Position numbers and translations under genes: made by a program
Shown here: positions 19,797-25,921 of the stretch, piece after piece
Layout: every line of letters starts with the position of its first letter
How positions within the stretch are numbered: the stretch's first letter is position 1
Source: a virus
DNA: 25,921 nucleotides
Reading direction: 5' to 3' (one strand)
Virus record (IMG/VR): IMGVR_UViG_3300021440_000107
Span: 1 to 25,921 of that record
Notes under the pieces: model-generated
Database searches by the model: none
What the model was told of the DNA's origin: nothing
What the model saw: the letters and a program-made list of their open reading frames with translations, nothing else

Positions 19797-22280
19797 GTGG
19801 CTGACCTGTCGAACATGCCCCTGCTCATGGTCCGGGCAGACTTCGCCCACAACCCGAACACGCAGATCACGACCCGGACGTGGTCGTCCCTCGTGGGCCG
19901 GGCGGCGACGGCATCCCCAACGGGTGTGATCATGTCAACGACGATGGGCCGTCAGTACGAACTTGACCAGGTCGAAGCGGGGACGCTGACCGCGCCCCTG
20001 GACAACGTCGACGAAGCGCTGAACCCCGCGAACACGGCCTCCCCGTACGCGACGGGCGGGAACTCCCTGCTGCCCCTCCGCACGGTCCAAGTGGCCGCGT
20101 GCTGGCCGCTGACCGGCAACATGCTGAACCCGCTCACCGCGGCCGCGTGGGGCCTGTCAGCGGACACCGCGTCGTTCACGTCGACCGTCGGGGACTGGAC
20201 GGCGGCGGGCGGCGCGGCCCTCACCCGGGTCACGACCCCCGTGCACGACGGGGTGGGCGCGGGGCGGGTCGCGTGGGGGGCGGGGTCCGGGCGGTCTATC
20301 TCCGCCCCCCTGCCGCCGCTGCGGACGGGGACGACGTACATGGCGTCGGTGTGGGTTCAGACGAACGTGCCCGTGCGGCTGGTCGTGGCCGGCGCGCCGG
20401 GGGCCTTGTCGGGCACGTCGGGGGCGTGGGAGCGACTCACGGCGGCGTTCATCCCCCTCGTCGACACGGACACGACGTCGTCGACGATCACCCTGTCCTG
20501 TCCGACGTCGGTGGGCGCGTCGGTCACGGTCCTTGACTCCGCCCAGCTTGAGCTAGGGGGGACGGCGTCGGCGTGGTCCGCGTCGGGGACCGTGGTCTAC
20601 CCGATTCACACGGGGTACATCGAACGGTTCCCGGAGTCGTGGACCCACAACGGGTACCGGGGGTGGACGGCCCTCGCCACGACCGACGCCCTGGGGATCC
20701 TGCCGGCGGCGACGATGTCGGACGTGATGACGGAGGTCCTGGACGCGTCGGGGGCGACCGGCTACTGGCCTATGTGGGACGCGTCGGACTCGCGGTTGGC
20801 GGTGAACACGTGCCCGCGGAACGGTCAGCGGCTCACGTCGACGGCCCCGTACCAGCCGTACCAGCCGTTCCGGTTCGCGGAGTTGGGCGACATTAACCGG
20901 GCGGGTGACTTGCCGAAGTTCGGGTCGGTGCAGGGGCCGGGCCCGGACGGGTTCAACGCCGTGTCGCTGACCCCGCCGGCGGCCACCCCCACGTCGGCCT
21001 TCTGGTACATGGCGATGGAAGTCAACGCGATCGAACAGGTGTGGTACGACTGGGCGACCGAGACGAACAACGGCATCGCCTTCTCATTTTGGTTCCGGAC
21101 CACGACGAACACGAAGTCCCTCATGTCGGCGATCGGCCCCGGGTACGCCGCGTGGGAGTGTGGCGTCGGGTCCACGGGCCGCGTGTACCTCCGCGAGACC
21201 GAGAACGGGACCACGTGGACGTACACCGTCACCGACACGGGTGCGTCGAACGACGGGGCGTGGCACCACGTGGTGTGCGTGGAGTCCGGTGACGGGGTGA
21301 ACACGGTCACCGCGTCGCTGTATGTCGATGGGACCCTGTCGGGGACGGCGACCCGGACCGGGTTCGCCCACGGGTTCTGGGGCCTCGCCCTCGTCCTGGG
21401 GACCCGGTGGCGGCCCGGCTACGAATCGGTGACCGCGGACTACGCGTGGGTCGCTATCTACTCCGCGTCGCCCACGCCGGACGCGGTCCTCGCCCAGTAC
21501 CGGGCCGGGCTGGACGGGTTCGCGGGTGACACGACGGGCGTGCGGTGCGGGCGGATCCTGGACTGGTACGGGTGGCAGGGGCCCCGCGCCCTGGACGCGG
21601 GGGCCACGACGATGGGCCCCGCGAAGGGTCTTGCGGGGACGTCGGTCCTTGCGGCGCTGCAAGAGTGCTCGGCCACGGAGCAGGGCGCGGTGTGGTCGGA
21701 CGGGACGGGCGCCATCCGGTTCCAGGGGCGGGACGCGCTGTACGTGCAGACGTCGCCGCGGGTCACGTTCGGGGAGCAGGAAGTGCCGTACCAGGGGGAT
21801 GTCGCACTGTCCCTGGACCGGCAGCGGATCGCGAACACGGTGACGGTGACCCCGCGGACGGGGGACGCGGTGACCCTGTCGTCGGCGACGTCGGTGGCCC
21901 AGTACTTCACGCAGACGAAGCAGGTGTCGACGAACCACAACCTCGCCACGGACGTCACGGGCATGGCGCAGAACCTGTTGAACCGGTATCAGCAGCCGGC
22001 GCTACGGGCGGAGGAAGTCACGGTCGTCCCGTCGACGGATCCGACCCTGTTCCCCGCGGTCCTCGGCCTAGCCCTGGGCGACCGGGCCCGGGTGGTTCGG
22101 CGAACGTCGGCGGGGACCACGGTCACCCTGGACGGGTACGTGCAACGCGTGTCTCACAAGATTGGCCCGGCGTCGTGGTCAACCCAGGTGCAGGTGTCCC
22201 CCGGATACCCGTACGCCCCGTGGGTGATGGGAAGCGCGACGTACGGTGTTCTCGGGACCACCACGCGGGTGGTCTACTGA
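19797..22280 (+). CDS. Large multi-domain minor tail protein (baseplate/fibre)
   Basis: An 827-residue protein from GTG 19797, with GGAGAGAGG 8-17 bases upstream. Residues 1-110 have the Streptomyces-phage minor tail motif GRQYELDQVEAGTLTAPLDNVDEALNPANTASPY. Residues 120-263 look like a carbohydrate-binding jelly roll (WTAAGGAALTRV...YMASVWVQTNVPVRLVV...AWERLTAAF...LDSAQLELGGTASAW). Residues about 400-560 look like a LamG/ConA domain (IAFSFWFRTTTN...HHVVCVESGD...SLYVDGTLSG). Residues 600-827 resemble tail-tip proteins (LAALQECSATEQGAVWSDGTGAIRFQGRD). It may combine distal tail, tip and receptor-binding functions, since no separate Dit- or Tal-like gene is present. The glycan target cannot be told. 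Confidence 0.8.
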   Translation: MADLSNMPLLMVRADFAHNPNTQITTRTWSSLVGRAATASPTGVIMSTTMGRQYELDQVEAGTLTAPLDNVDEALNPANTASPYATGGNSLLPLRTVQVAACWPLTGNMLNPLTAAAWGLSADTASFTSTVGDWTAAGGAALTRVTTPVHDGVGAGRVAWGAGSGRSISAPLPPLRTGTTYMASVWVQTNVPVRLVVAGAPGALSGTSGAWERLTAAFIPLVDTDTTSSTITLSCPTSVGASVTVLDSAQLELGGTASAWSASGTVVYPIHTGYIERFPESWTHNGYRGWTALATTDALGILPAATMSDVMTEVLDASGATGYWPMWDASDSRLAVNTCPRNGQRLTSTAPYQPYQPFRFAELGDINRAGDLPKFGSVQGPGPDGFNAVSLTPPAATPTSAFWYMAMEVNAIEQVWYDWATETNNGIAFSFWFRTTTNTKSLMSAIGPGYAAWECGVGSTGRVYLRETENGTTWTYTVTDTGASNDGAWHHVVCVESGDGVNTVTASLYVDGTLSGTATRTGFAHGFWGLALVLGTRWRPGYESVTADYAWVAIYSASPTPDAVLAQYRAGLDGFAGDTTGVRCGRILDWYGWQGPRALDAGATTMGPAKGLAGTSVLAALQECSATEQGAVWSDGTGAIRFQGRDALYVQTSPRVTFGEQEVPYQGDVALSLDRQRIANTVTVTPRTGDAVTLSSATSVAQYFTQTKQVSTNHNLATDVTGMAQNLLNRYQQPALRAEEVTVVPSTDPTLFPAVLGLALGDRARVVRRTSAGTTVTLDGYVQRVSHKIGPASWSTQVQVSPGYPYAPWVMGSATYGVLGTTTRVVY

Positions 22281-22295
22281 CGGAGAGGGGGGGCC

Positions 22296-22805
22296 GTGGC
22301 CACGGTTCCTGCGTTCGCTGACGGGACGGTCGTCCACCAGGCTGATCTTGCTTTCTGCCTGTCGGGGCGGCCGTTCGCCCAGATTGTGCAGGGCACGGCG
22401 CAGTCCATCCCGAACACGACGTACACGGACGTCACGTTCGACGCGGAGTCCGTCGACCGGGATTCGATGCACGACACGTCGTCACTCACGGCCCGGCTGA
22501 TCCTGGGCAAGACCCTGGGCTACTGGTGGGTGTCGTACAACATCGTGTTCTCACCGAACGCGACGGGCATCCGCCGGGCCTGTCTCGCGTCGAACGGGGT
22601 CGCTATCGCCGGCGCCCAGGTTGGTGCCATGTCGTCGGGGTCGGGTGAGCCGTTCGCCCTGTCCTCCACGTACATCTACCAGTCCACGACGTCCACGGAC
22701 TACGTCACGGTCCAGGCCTACCAGTCCTCCGGTGCCGCGCTGAATACCCAGGTGGGGCTCACGTACCGGTCGACGCTGTCCGCGTTTTACCTGGGCACTC
22801 CGTGA
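22296..22805 (+). CDS. C1q/TNF-like tail tip or fibre head protein
   Basis: A 169-residue protein from GTG 22296 with GGAGAGGGGG just upstream. After a short lead (ADGTVVHQADLAFCL) it shows the jelly-roll order of C1q-like phage proteins: VTFDAESVDRDSMHD, YWWVSYNIVFSPNATGIRRACLASNGV, an exposed loop, SSTYIYQSTTSTDYVTVQAYQSSGAALNTQ, and a closing STLSAFYLG. Such domains form trimers at fibre tips and often bind host surface sugars. It directly follows the large minor tail protein by 15 bases and precedes the lysis cassette, a usual spot for host-specificity genes. The fold call is from strand pattern and end motif. Confidence 0.7.
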   Translation: MATVPAFADGTVVHQADLAFCLSGRPFAQIVQGTAQSIPNTTYTDVTFDAESVDRDSMHDTSSLTARLILGKTLGYWWVSYNIVFSPNATGIRRACLASNGVAIAGAQVGAMSSGSGEPFALSSTYIYQSTTSTDYVTVQAYQSSGAALNTQVGLTYRSTLSAFYLGTP

Positions 22806-22829
22806 CCGCTCACGACCCCCATGCCCTGG

Positions 22830-22835
22830 TAGGTT
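22830..22835 (+). promoter_or_regulatory. Candidate -10 box TAGGTT before the lysis cassette
   Basis: TAGGTT lies in the 73-base gap before the endolysin, about 45 bases upstream of its start. The gap also holds CGTGA/TCACG (22801-22814), a small inverted repeat overlapping the previous stop. No -35 hexamer was recognised. It is one of the TAGGNT boxes shared with 1295 and 16478. Confidence 0.35.
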
Positions 22836-22878
22836 CCCTATCCGTGGGGTGTGAATCTACTCGGGAGGTGTGGCCCCG

Positions 22879-23730
22879 ATGATGCTGACGACCCTCGCGG
22901 ACATAGTCCGCGGGGCAGGGCTGACCGTCGTGGAAGTCGACGGGTGGAAGACACGGGGGCACGGCGCCCTCGTCGACGTGAAGACCGTCGTGTGCCATCA
23001 CACGGCGACCCCGGCCACGGCGAGGGGCGACTACCCGTCCCTCGCCGTGGTCCGGGACGGCCGATCGGACCTCGCCGGCCCGTTGTGCAACCTGGGCCTG
23101 TCCCGGACGGGGGTCGTGTACGTCGTCGCCGCCGGGGTCGCGTACCACGCGGGCGTCGTCCTGGACCCGTCGTACGGGAACACGCATTCGATCGGCATCG
23201 AAGCGGAGAACCCGGGCGACGGGTCGCCGTGGCCGGCGGCCCAGGTGGACGCGTACGCGCGGCTGTGCGCGGCGCTCGTGAAGGGGTACGGGCTGACCGT
23301 GGCCCGGGTCCTGGGGCACAAGGAAGTGTGTTCCCCGAAGGGCCGCAAGGACGACCCCGATTTCGACATGGTCGCGTTCCGTGCGGCCGTGACCCGCTAC
23401 GTGAACGGAGCACTCACCGTGGCACTCACCGCTGACGACGTGAAGTCCGTGTGGACGTCGCAGGACCTGAATCCGATGGCCGGTGGCACGTCGCCGTCGG
23501 ACAACCCGGCGGAGGCCCTGCTGCACATCCTGTCGAGGATGGCGACCCTTCAGGCGGCCGTGGACGCGCTGACGGCCCGCCCGGCCGTCTCCCTGTCTGA
23601 CGCCCAGGTGCAGGCCCTCGCAACCCAGATTGCGGCGGAGGTGGGCAAGGGTGGTGGAGGACTCTCGGCCGACGACGTGGCCCGCGCCGTGGCGTCGGTT
23701 CTCACCCGTGGTACCACCGCAGTCGGCTAG
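22879..23730 (+). CDS. Endolysin, N-acetylmuramoyl-L-alanine amidase (Amidase_2)
   Basis: A 283-residue lysin cleaving the amide bond between MurNAc and the stem peptide. Zinc ligands are inferred as H40 (in VVCHHTATP), H147 (in LGHKEVCSPKGRKDDPDFD) and D159. YHAGV (89-93) and SIGIEAEN (104-111) complete the amidase type-2 pattern. The start is ATG 22879, 10 bases after GGGAGG; the GTG at 22870 is too close to it. The C-terminal 100 residues (after about 180) have no LysM or PG-binding repeat but two helical segments, DNPAEALLHILSRMATLQAAVDAL and SDAQVQALATQIAAEV, probably an oligomerising/targeting domain. An internal GTG at 23419 may make that domain alone. No signal peptide is seen, so it needs the holin. 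Confidence 0.88.
   Translation: MMLTTLADIVRGAGLTVVEVDGWKTRGHGALVDVKTVVCHHTATPATARGDYPSLAVVRDGRSDLAGPLCNLGLSRTGVVYVVAAGVAYHAGVVLDPSYGNTHSIGIEAENPGDGSPWPAAQVDAYARLCAALVKGYGLTVARVLGHKEVCSPKGRKDDPDFDMVAFRAAVTRYVNGALTVALTADDVKSVWTSQDLNPMAGGTSPSDNPAEALLHILSRMATLQAAVDALTARPAVSLSDAQVQALATQIAAEVGKGGGGLSADDVARAVASVLTRGTTAVG
23419..23730 (+). CDS. Possible nested in-frame product: endolysin C-terminal domain
   Basis: A GTG at 23419, in frame with codon 181 of the endolysin, lies 8 bases after CGGAG and marks the junction between the amidase domain and the helical C-terminal region. It would give a 103-residue protein beginning MALTADDVKSVW. Some other endolysins make extra copies of their wall-binding domain from internal starts and assemble hetero-oligomers (established for enterococcal and clostridial examples). 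Here the ribosome site is only moderate, so the call is tentative. Confidence 0.3.
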   Translation: MALTADDVKSVWTSQDLNPMAGGTSPSDNPAEALLHILSRMATLQAAVDALTARPAVSLSDAQVQALATQIAAEVGKGGGGLSADDVARAVASVLTRGTTAVG

Positions 23731-23734
23731 GGCC

Positions 23735-24010
23735 GTGCCGGCCGACACGCGGGCCACGGACGACACGGAGAATCGCCTAGCCCGTATTGACGCGACGCTT
23801 GCCGTGACGCTGCCCCAGGTCACGGCACAGCAGGACCGGCAGCAGGAGCAGTTGGACGACATCGGGGAGAAGGTCCACGCGCTCACGGTCGACGTCGCCC
23901 GGATCGCGACGATCATCGAACAGAAGAAAGAGTGGACGGGCGCCGTGTTCGGTGGCGTGGTCGGCCTCGTAGGGGTCGCTGCGGCCGTCGTCCAGGCCCT
24001 GGGATCATGA
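23735..24010 (+). CDS. XhlA-like coiled-coil membrane protein (lysis accessory)
   Basis: A 91-residue protein from GTG 23735, 4 bases after the endolysin stop. An acidic heptad-rich region (DTENRLARIDATLAVTLPQVTAQQDRQQEQLDDIGEKVHALTVDVARIATIIEQKKEW, about residues 9-67) is followed by one transmembrane segment (GAVFGGVVGLVGVAAAVVQAL, 69-89). This is the layout of XhlA/haemolysin-type lysis partners, which act with a holin. The start is uncertain: no good ribosome site precedes 23735, and in-frame GTGs at 23651 and 23654 would overlap the endolysin gene. The position between lysin and holin supports the lysis role. Confidence 0.7.
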   Translation: MPADTRATDDTENRLARIDATLAVTLPQVTAQQDRQQEQLDDIGEKVHALTVDVARIATIIEQKKEWTGAVFGGVVGLVGVAAAVVQALGS

Positions 24011-24043
24011 GCCCGTCCGACCGACGAACAGGAGCACGACACC

Positions 24044-24304
24044 ATGACCCGTTTCCACGTCCCCGCTGGGGTCGCCGCCATCCTCGGTGCGATCGCCACC
24101 GTCCTCGCCCTCGTGGAGCCCACCCTGTCCAGCCCGTGGCGTGAGATCGCCGGGGCGGCTATCGCGGTCGCCACGTGGGCCGGCGCGTACGTCGCGAACC
24201 AGACGGTGAAGACGGCCCTCGCCACCCCTCCCGGCGTGGCCGTCGCGGGCGGCGCGCCCGTGGCGGGCCCCGCCATCACCGGTGAGGCTCCCGACGTGAA
24301 GTGA
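24044..24304 (+). CDS. Holin-like two-helix membrane protein
   Basis: An 86-residue protein from ATG 24044 with AGGAG 9 bases upstream. Two hydrophobic segments (VAAILGAIATVLALVEPTL, about 9-28, and IAGAAIAVATWAGAYVA, 35-51) surround a short turn with SSPWRE; the C-terminus is Ala/Pro/Gly-rich and acidic at the end. This matches small actinophage holins, which form membrane holes that release the endolysin. The first ATG in the gap at 24007 is in another frame and lacks a ribosome site. It is the last + strand gene, 13 bases before the shared terminator. Confidence 0.75.
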   Translation: MTRFHVPAGVAAILGAIATVLALVEPTLSSPWREIAGAAIAVATWAGAYVANQTVKTALATPPGVAVAGGAPVAGPAITGEAPDVK

Positions 24305-24317
24305 CGTCGGGGTAAGG

Positions 24318-24359
24318 CGAAGGGGGCCCGGCCGGGGAGATACGGCGGGGCCCCCTTCG
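24318..24359. terminator. Bidirectional hairpin terminator between convergent genes
   Basis: CGAAGGGGGCCC (24318-24329) pairs perfectly with GGGCCCCCTTCG (24348-24359), a 12-bp stem. A smaller GCCG/CGGC pair (24331-24334, 24343-24346) sits in the loop. It is placed 13 bases after the holin stop and 17 bases beyond the end of the - strand helicase gene, so it can end both messages. Confidence 0.8.
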
Positions 24360-24376
24360 TCGTCCAGGGCGGGGGG

Positions 24377-25762
24377 TTAGGTGCGTGTCATGGCCGTGGT
24401 GAGCCCGTCCTGGGCCGTGGCCTTTTCGGCGAGGGTCCGTTCCTTGACGTCGTCGACGGACCCGGGGGTGACGTACTCCAGGACGTGGACGTGTCGTGTC
24501 TGGCCGGGCCGGTGGAGTCGCCGCCGTGCTTGGGCGTTGCGGGCGGGGACCCACGACTTCTCCACGAAGATCGCGGTTGTTCCGGCGGTGAACGTGTGCC
24601 CTTCACCGAGCATGTCCAGGCTCCCCGCGAGGACGTCTAGGCGGCCGTCGCGGAAGGCGCGGATGGCGTCGCCGGCCTGTCGGGTGGGGGTGCGGCCGGT
24701 GACGGCGGCGGCGGTGAGGCCCTGGGCGGTGGCCACGGCGGCGCACGCGTCGACGACGTTCGTGTGGTGGGCGAGGACGAGGATCGGGCCGGTGTGGGCG
24801 TAGTCGGACAGGTCCGCGGCGAGCCGGTCGAACTTCCCGCCGGTGGGGGTGCCGGTGGGGGACAGGAGCCACGGGGACACGGCGATCATCGCGAGGATGT
24901 GGTTCCGGCCGCCCACCGTCCAGTCGCCGCGGAACCCGATCCCCTCGATCTCCGCCCAGAAGTCGCGGTGCATGTCCCGGTAGGCGCGGTGGGTGGCCGT
25001 GGCCATCGGGGTGCGGATCGTGGTGACGGTCAGCGGGGGAAGGTCCAGGCAGTCGGCGGCGGTGCGGCGCAGGACGCGGCCGCCCAGGTTCGCGGCGGTG
25101 AACGCGGCCCAGTGGGGGCATGTGGCGGGTGGGCAGTCGGGGGTGCAGCCGTGGAGTCGGCCGGTCAGCTTCGACGTCTGGTGGGCGAAGTGGTTGTACT
25201 CGGTGGCGAACCATTGGTTGGCCCACCGCCAGTAGGCGCCGTAGGCCTGTCCGGGGCGGTCCTGGCCGTGGAGTAGTTGGAGGGTGGTGAAGATTTCCGG
25301 GCCCCAGTTCGGGACGGGGGTGCCGGTGGCGAGGAACACGCGGGGGGTGGTGCGGGCGAGGCCGCGGAGGACCTGGGTCCAGGACGTGGTGCGGCCTTTC
25401 ACGTAGTGGGATTCGTCCAGGATGATCGTGTCCCAGGGGCCGGCGTATTCGTCGCGGACCCGGGTGGTGATCTTCCGGCCGTCGCGGGCGGGGAGGGTGG
25501 TGTACGGGACGCTGGTGAACCGTTCGGGGGTGTCGGCCCACCGGGTGATCTCCGTGTCCCAGGTTCCGCCGGCGAGGACCAGCCCGGGGGCCACGACCAG
25601 GGTCCGCCCGGACGATGCTTCGATGAGTTGCCGGGTCTTGCCGAGGCCGGGTTCGTCCGCGAGAAGGCCCCGCCCCACTTCCCGGAGCCACCGGGTGCCG
25701 GTGGTCTGGTGGTGGAACGGGGCCGGTCGCGTGGCGCGGGGTGCGTCCACGGGTGGGGTCAT
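24377..25762 (-). CDS. SNF2-family DEAD/DEAH-like helicase/ATPase
   Basis: A 461-residue superfamily 2 ATPase. Motifs in order: a Q-like HHQTTGTRWL (17-26), Walker A DEPGLGKT (36-43), DESH box (116-119), motif III-type LATGTP (144-149), second lobe with PILVLAHHTNVVDA (326-339), motif V-like GSLDMLGEGHT (380-390) and motif VI QARRRLHRPGQT (411-422). A Cys/His cluster (H204, C206, C210, C215, H217) lies between the lobes and could bind zinc. ATP-driven DNA translocation or remodelling during replication or recombination is likely; it is not a full bacterial Swi2/Snf2 remodeller (much shorter). It begins with an ATGA overlap with the gene upstream on the - strand, so the two are co-translated. 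Its orientation opposite to the virion genes suggests early expression. Confidence 0.85.
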   Translation of the reverse strand: MTPPVDAPRATRPAPFHHQTTGTRWLREVGRGLLADEPGLGKTRQLIEASSGRTLVVAPGLVLAGGTWDTEITRWADTPERFTSVPYTTLPARDGRKITTRVRDEYAGPWDTIILDESHYVKGRTTSWTQVLRGLARTTPRVFLATGTPVPNWGPEIFTTLQLLHGQDRPGQAYGAYWRWANQWFATEYNHFAHQTSKLTGRLHGCTPDCPPATCPHWAAFTAANLGGRVLRRTAADCLDLPPLTVTTIRTPMATATHRAYRDMHRDFWAEIEGIGFRGDWTVGGRNHILAMIAVSPWLLSPTGTPTGGKFDRLAADLSDYAHTGPILVLAHHTNVVDACAAVATAQGLTAAAVTGRTPTRQAGDAIRAFRDGRLDVLAGSLDMLGEGHTFTAGTTAIFVEKSWVPARNAQARRRLHRPGQTRHVHVLEYVTPGSVDDVKERTLAEKATAQDGLTTAMTRT

Positions 25763-25921
25763 CCTTCCCGAGTGGTCGGGGTGTCGGCGGCGGCCTGCTG
25801 GGCCGAGTGGCGGACGAACGGCAGGACATCGCGGAGCGCCCGGCGGCGGCCCCGGAGGGACAGCAGAGCGGCGTAGTCGAGGTCGGCCTTCTCGGGGGTG
25901 AACGGGGCGCCGGCGCGGTCG
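25759..25921 (-). CDS. C-terminal end of an unidentified gene (partial)
   Basis: An open frame on the - strand enters from the right edge and ends at TGA 25761-25759, overlapping the helicase ATG (ATGA). The 53 visible residues read from RAGAPFTPEKADLDYAALLSL through RGRRRALRDVLPFVRHSAQQAAADTPTTREG. The segment is helical and basic, with no recognisable motif. The stop-start overlap and a GGGAAGG sequence at the junction argue that it is a real gene translated together with the helicase. The remainder lies outside the window. Confidence 0.6.
   Translation of the reverse strand, partial: DRAGAPFTPEKADLDYAALLSLRGRRRALRDVLPFVRHSAQQAAADTPTTREG

Noticed and set aside
22801-22878. Second alternative-hairpin leader before the endolysin
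   Set aside because: Only a 5-bp CGTGA/TCACG inverted repeat and a weak ACCCC/GGGGT pairing are present, too weak to call a switch.
24007-24144. ATG 24007 as start of an additional lysis gene
   Set aside because: There is no ribosome site and the frame is Arg/Pro-rich, overlapping the holin in another frame.

Overview
The window is one contiguous, very GC-rich block of a tailed-phage (siphovirus) genome or prophage from a high-GC actinobacterium. A Streptomyces-type host is likely, judging from the base composition, heavy use of GTG starts, strong G/C bias at third codon positions, and protein families typical of actinophages. It holds nearly the whole virion assembly and lysis program on the + strand, followed by a convergent gene pair on the - strand. 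No integrase, tRNA, rRNA, CRISPR array, IS element or attachment site was seen. No gene-free stretch exceeds 300 bases; the longest are 722-866 and 1152-1301, and both hold hairpins.

Layout. 27-1151: four small genes (a CxxC/CxxC mini-protein, two membrane proteins, one acidic protein), with a structured leader at 728-866. 1302-2087: zinc-ribbon/helix-turn-helix-like protein. 2084-7092: DNA packaging, with small and large terminase subunits separated by a small CxxC protein and two probable virion proteins, one carrying about a dozen 22-25-residue repeats. 7095-12015: portal, MuF-like protein, XkdF-like prohead protease, protease-associated/scaffold protein. 12050-15471: HK97-fold major capsid protein with an inserted Ig/FN3-like domain, then connector and tail-completion genes. 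15478-19767: tail tube, tail assembly chaperones with a probable -1 frameshift, an HK97-gp10-like protein, and a short tape measure protein. 19797-22805: a large multi-domain minor tail protein and a C1q-like tip protein. 22879-24304: lysis cassette (amidase endolysin, XhlA-like protein, holin). A bidirectional hairpin terminator at 24318-24359 separates this from a SNF2-type helicase and the C-terminus of another gene on the - strand.

How it works together. The + strand genes are tightly packed and often joined by 4-nt GTGA stop/start overlaps, so most are probably translated from long late messages. The few real gaps carry TANNNT-like -10 boxes and/or hairpins, which suggests a small number of transcription units: early small genes, packaging, repeat protein plus large terminase and head, tail, lysis. 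The most interesting signals are three in-frame internal start sites (5246, 10852, 23419) that would each make a separate C-terminal protein: a small virion protein, a scaffold, and an endolysin C-terminal domain. Others are two structured leaders, the insertion of virion genes between the terminase subunits, and the relocated gp10-like gene. Nothing here clearly amounts to a new defence or counter-defence system.
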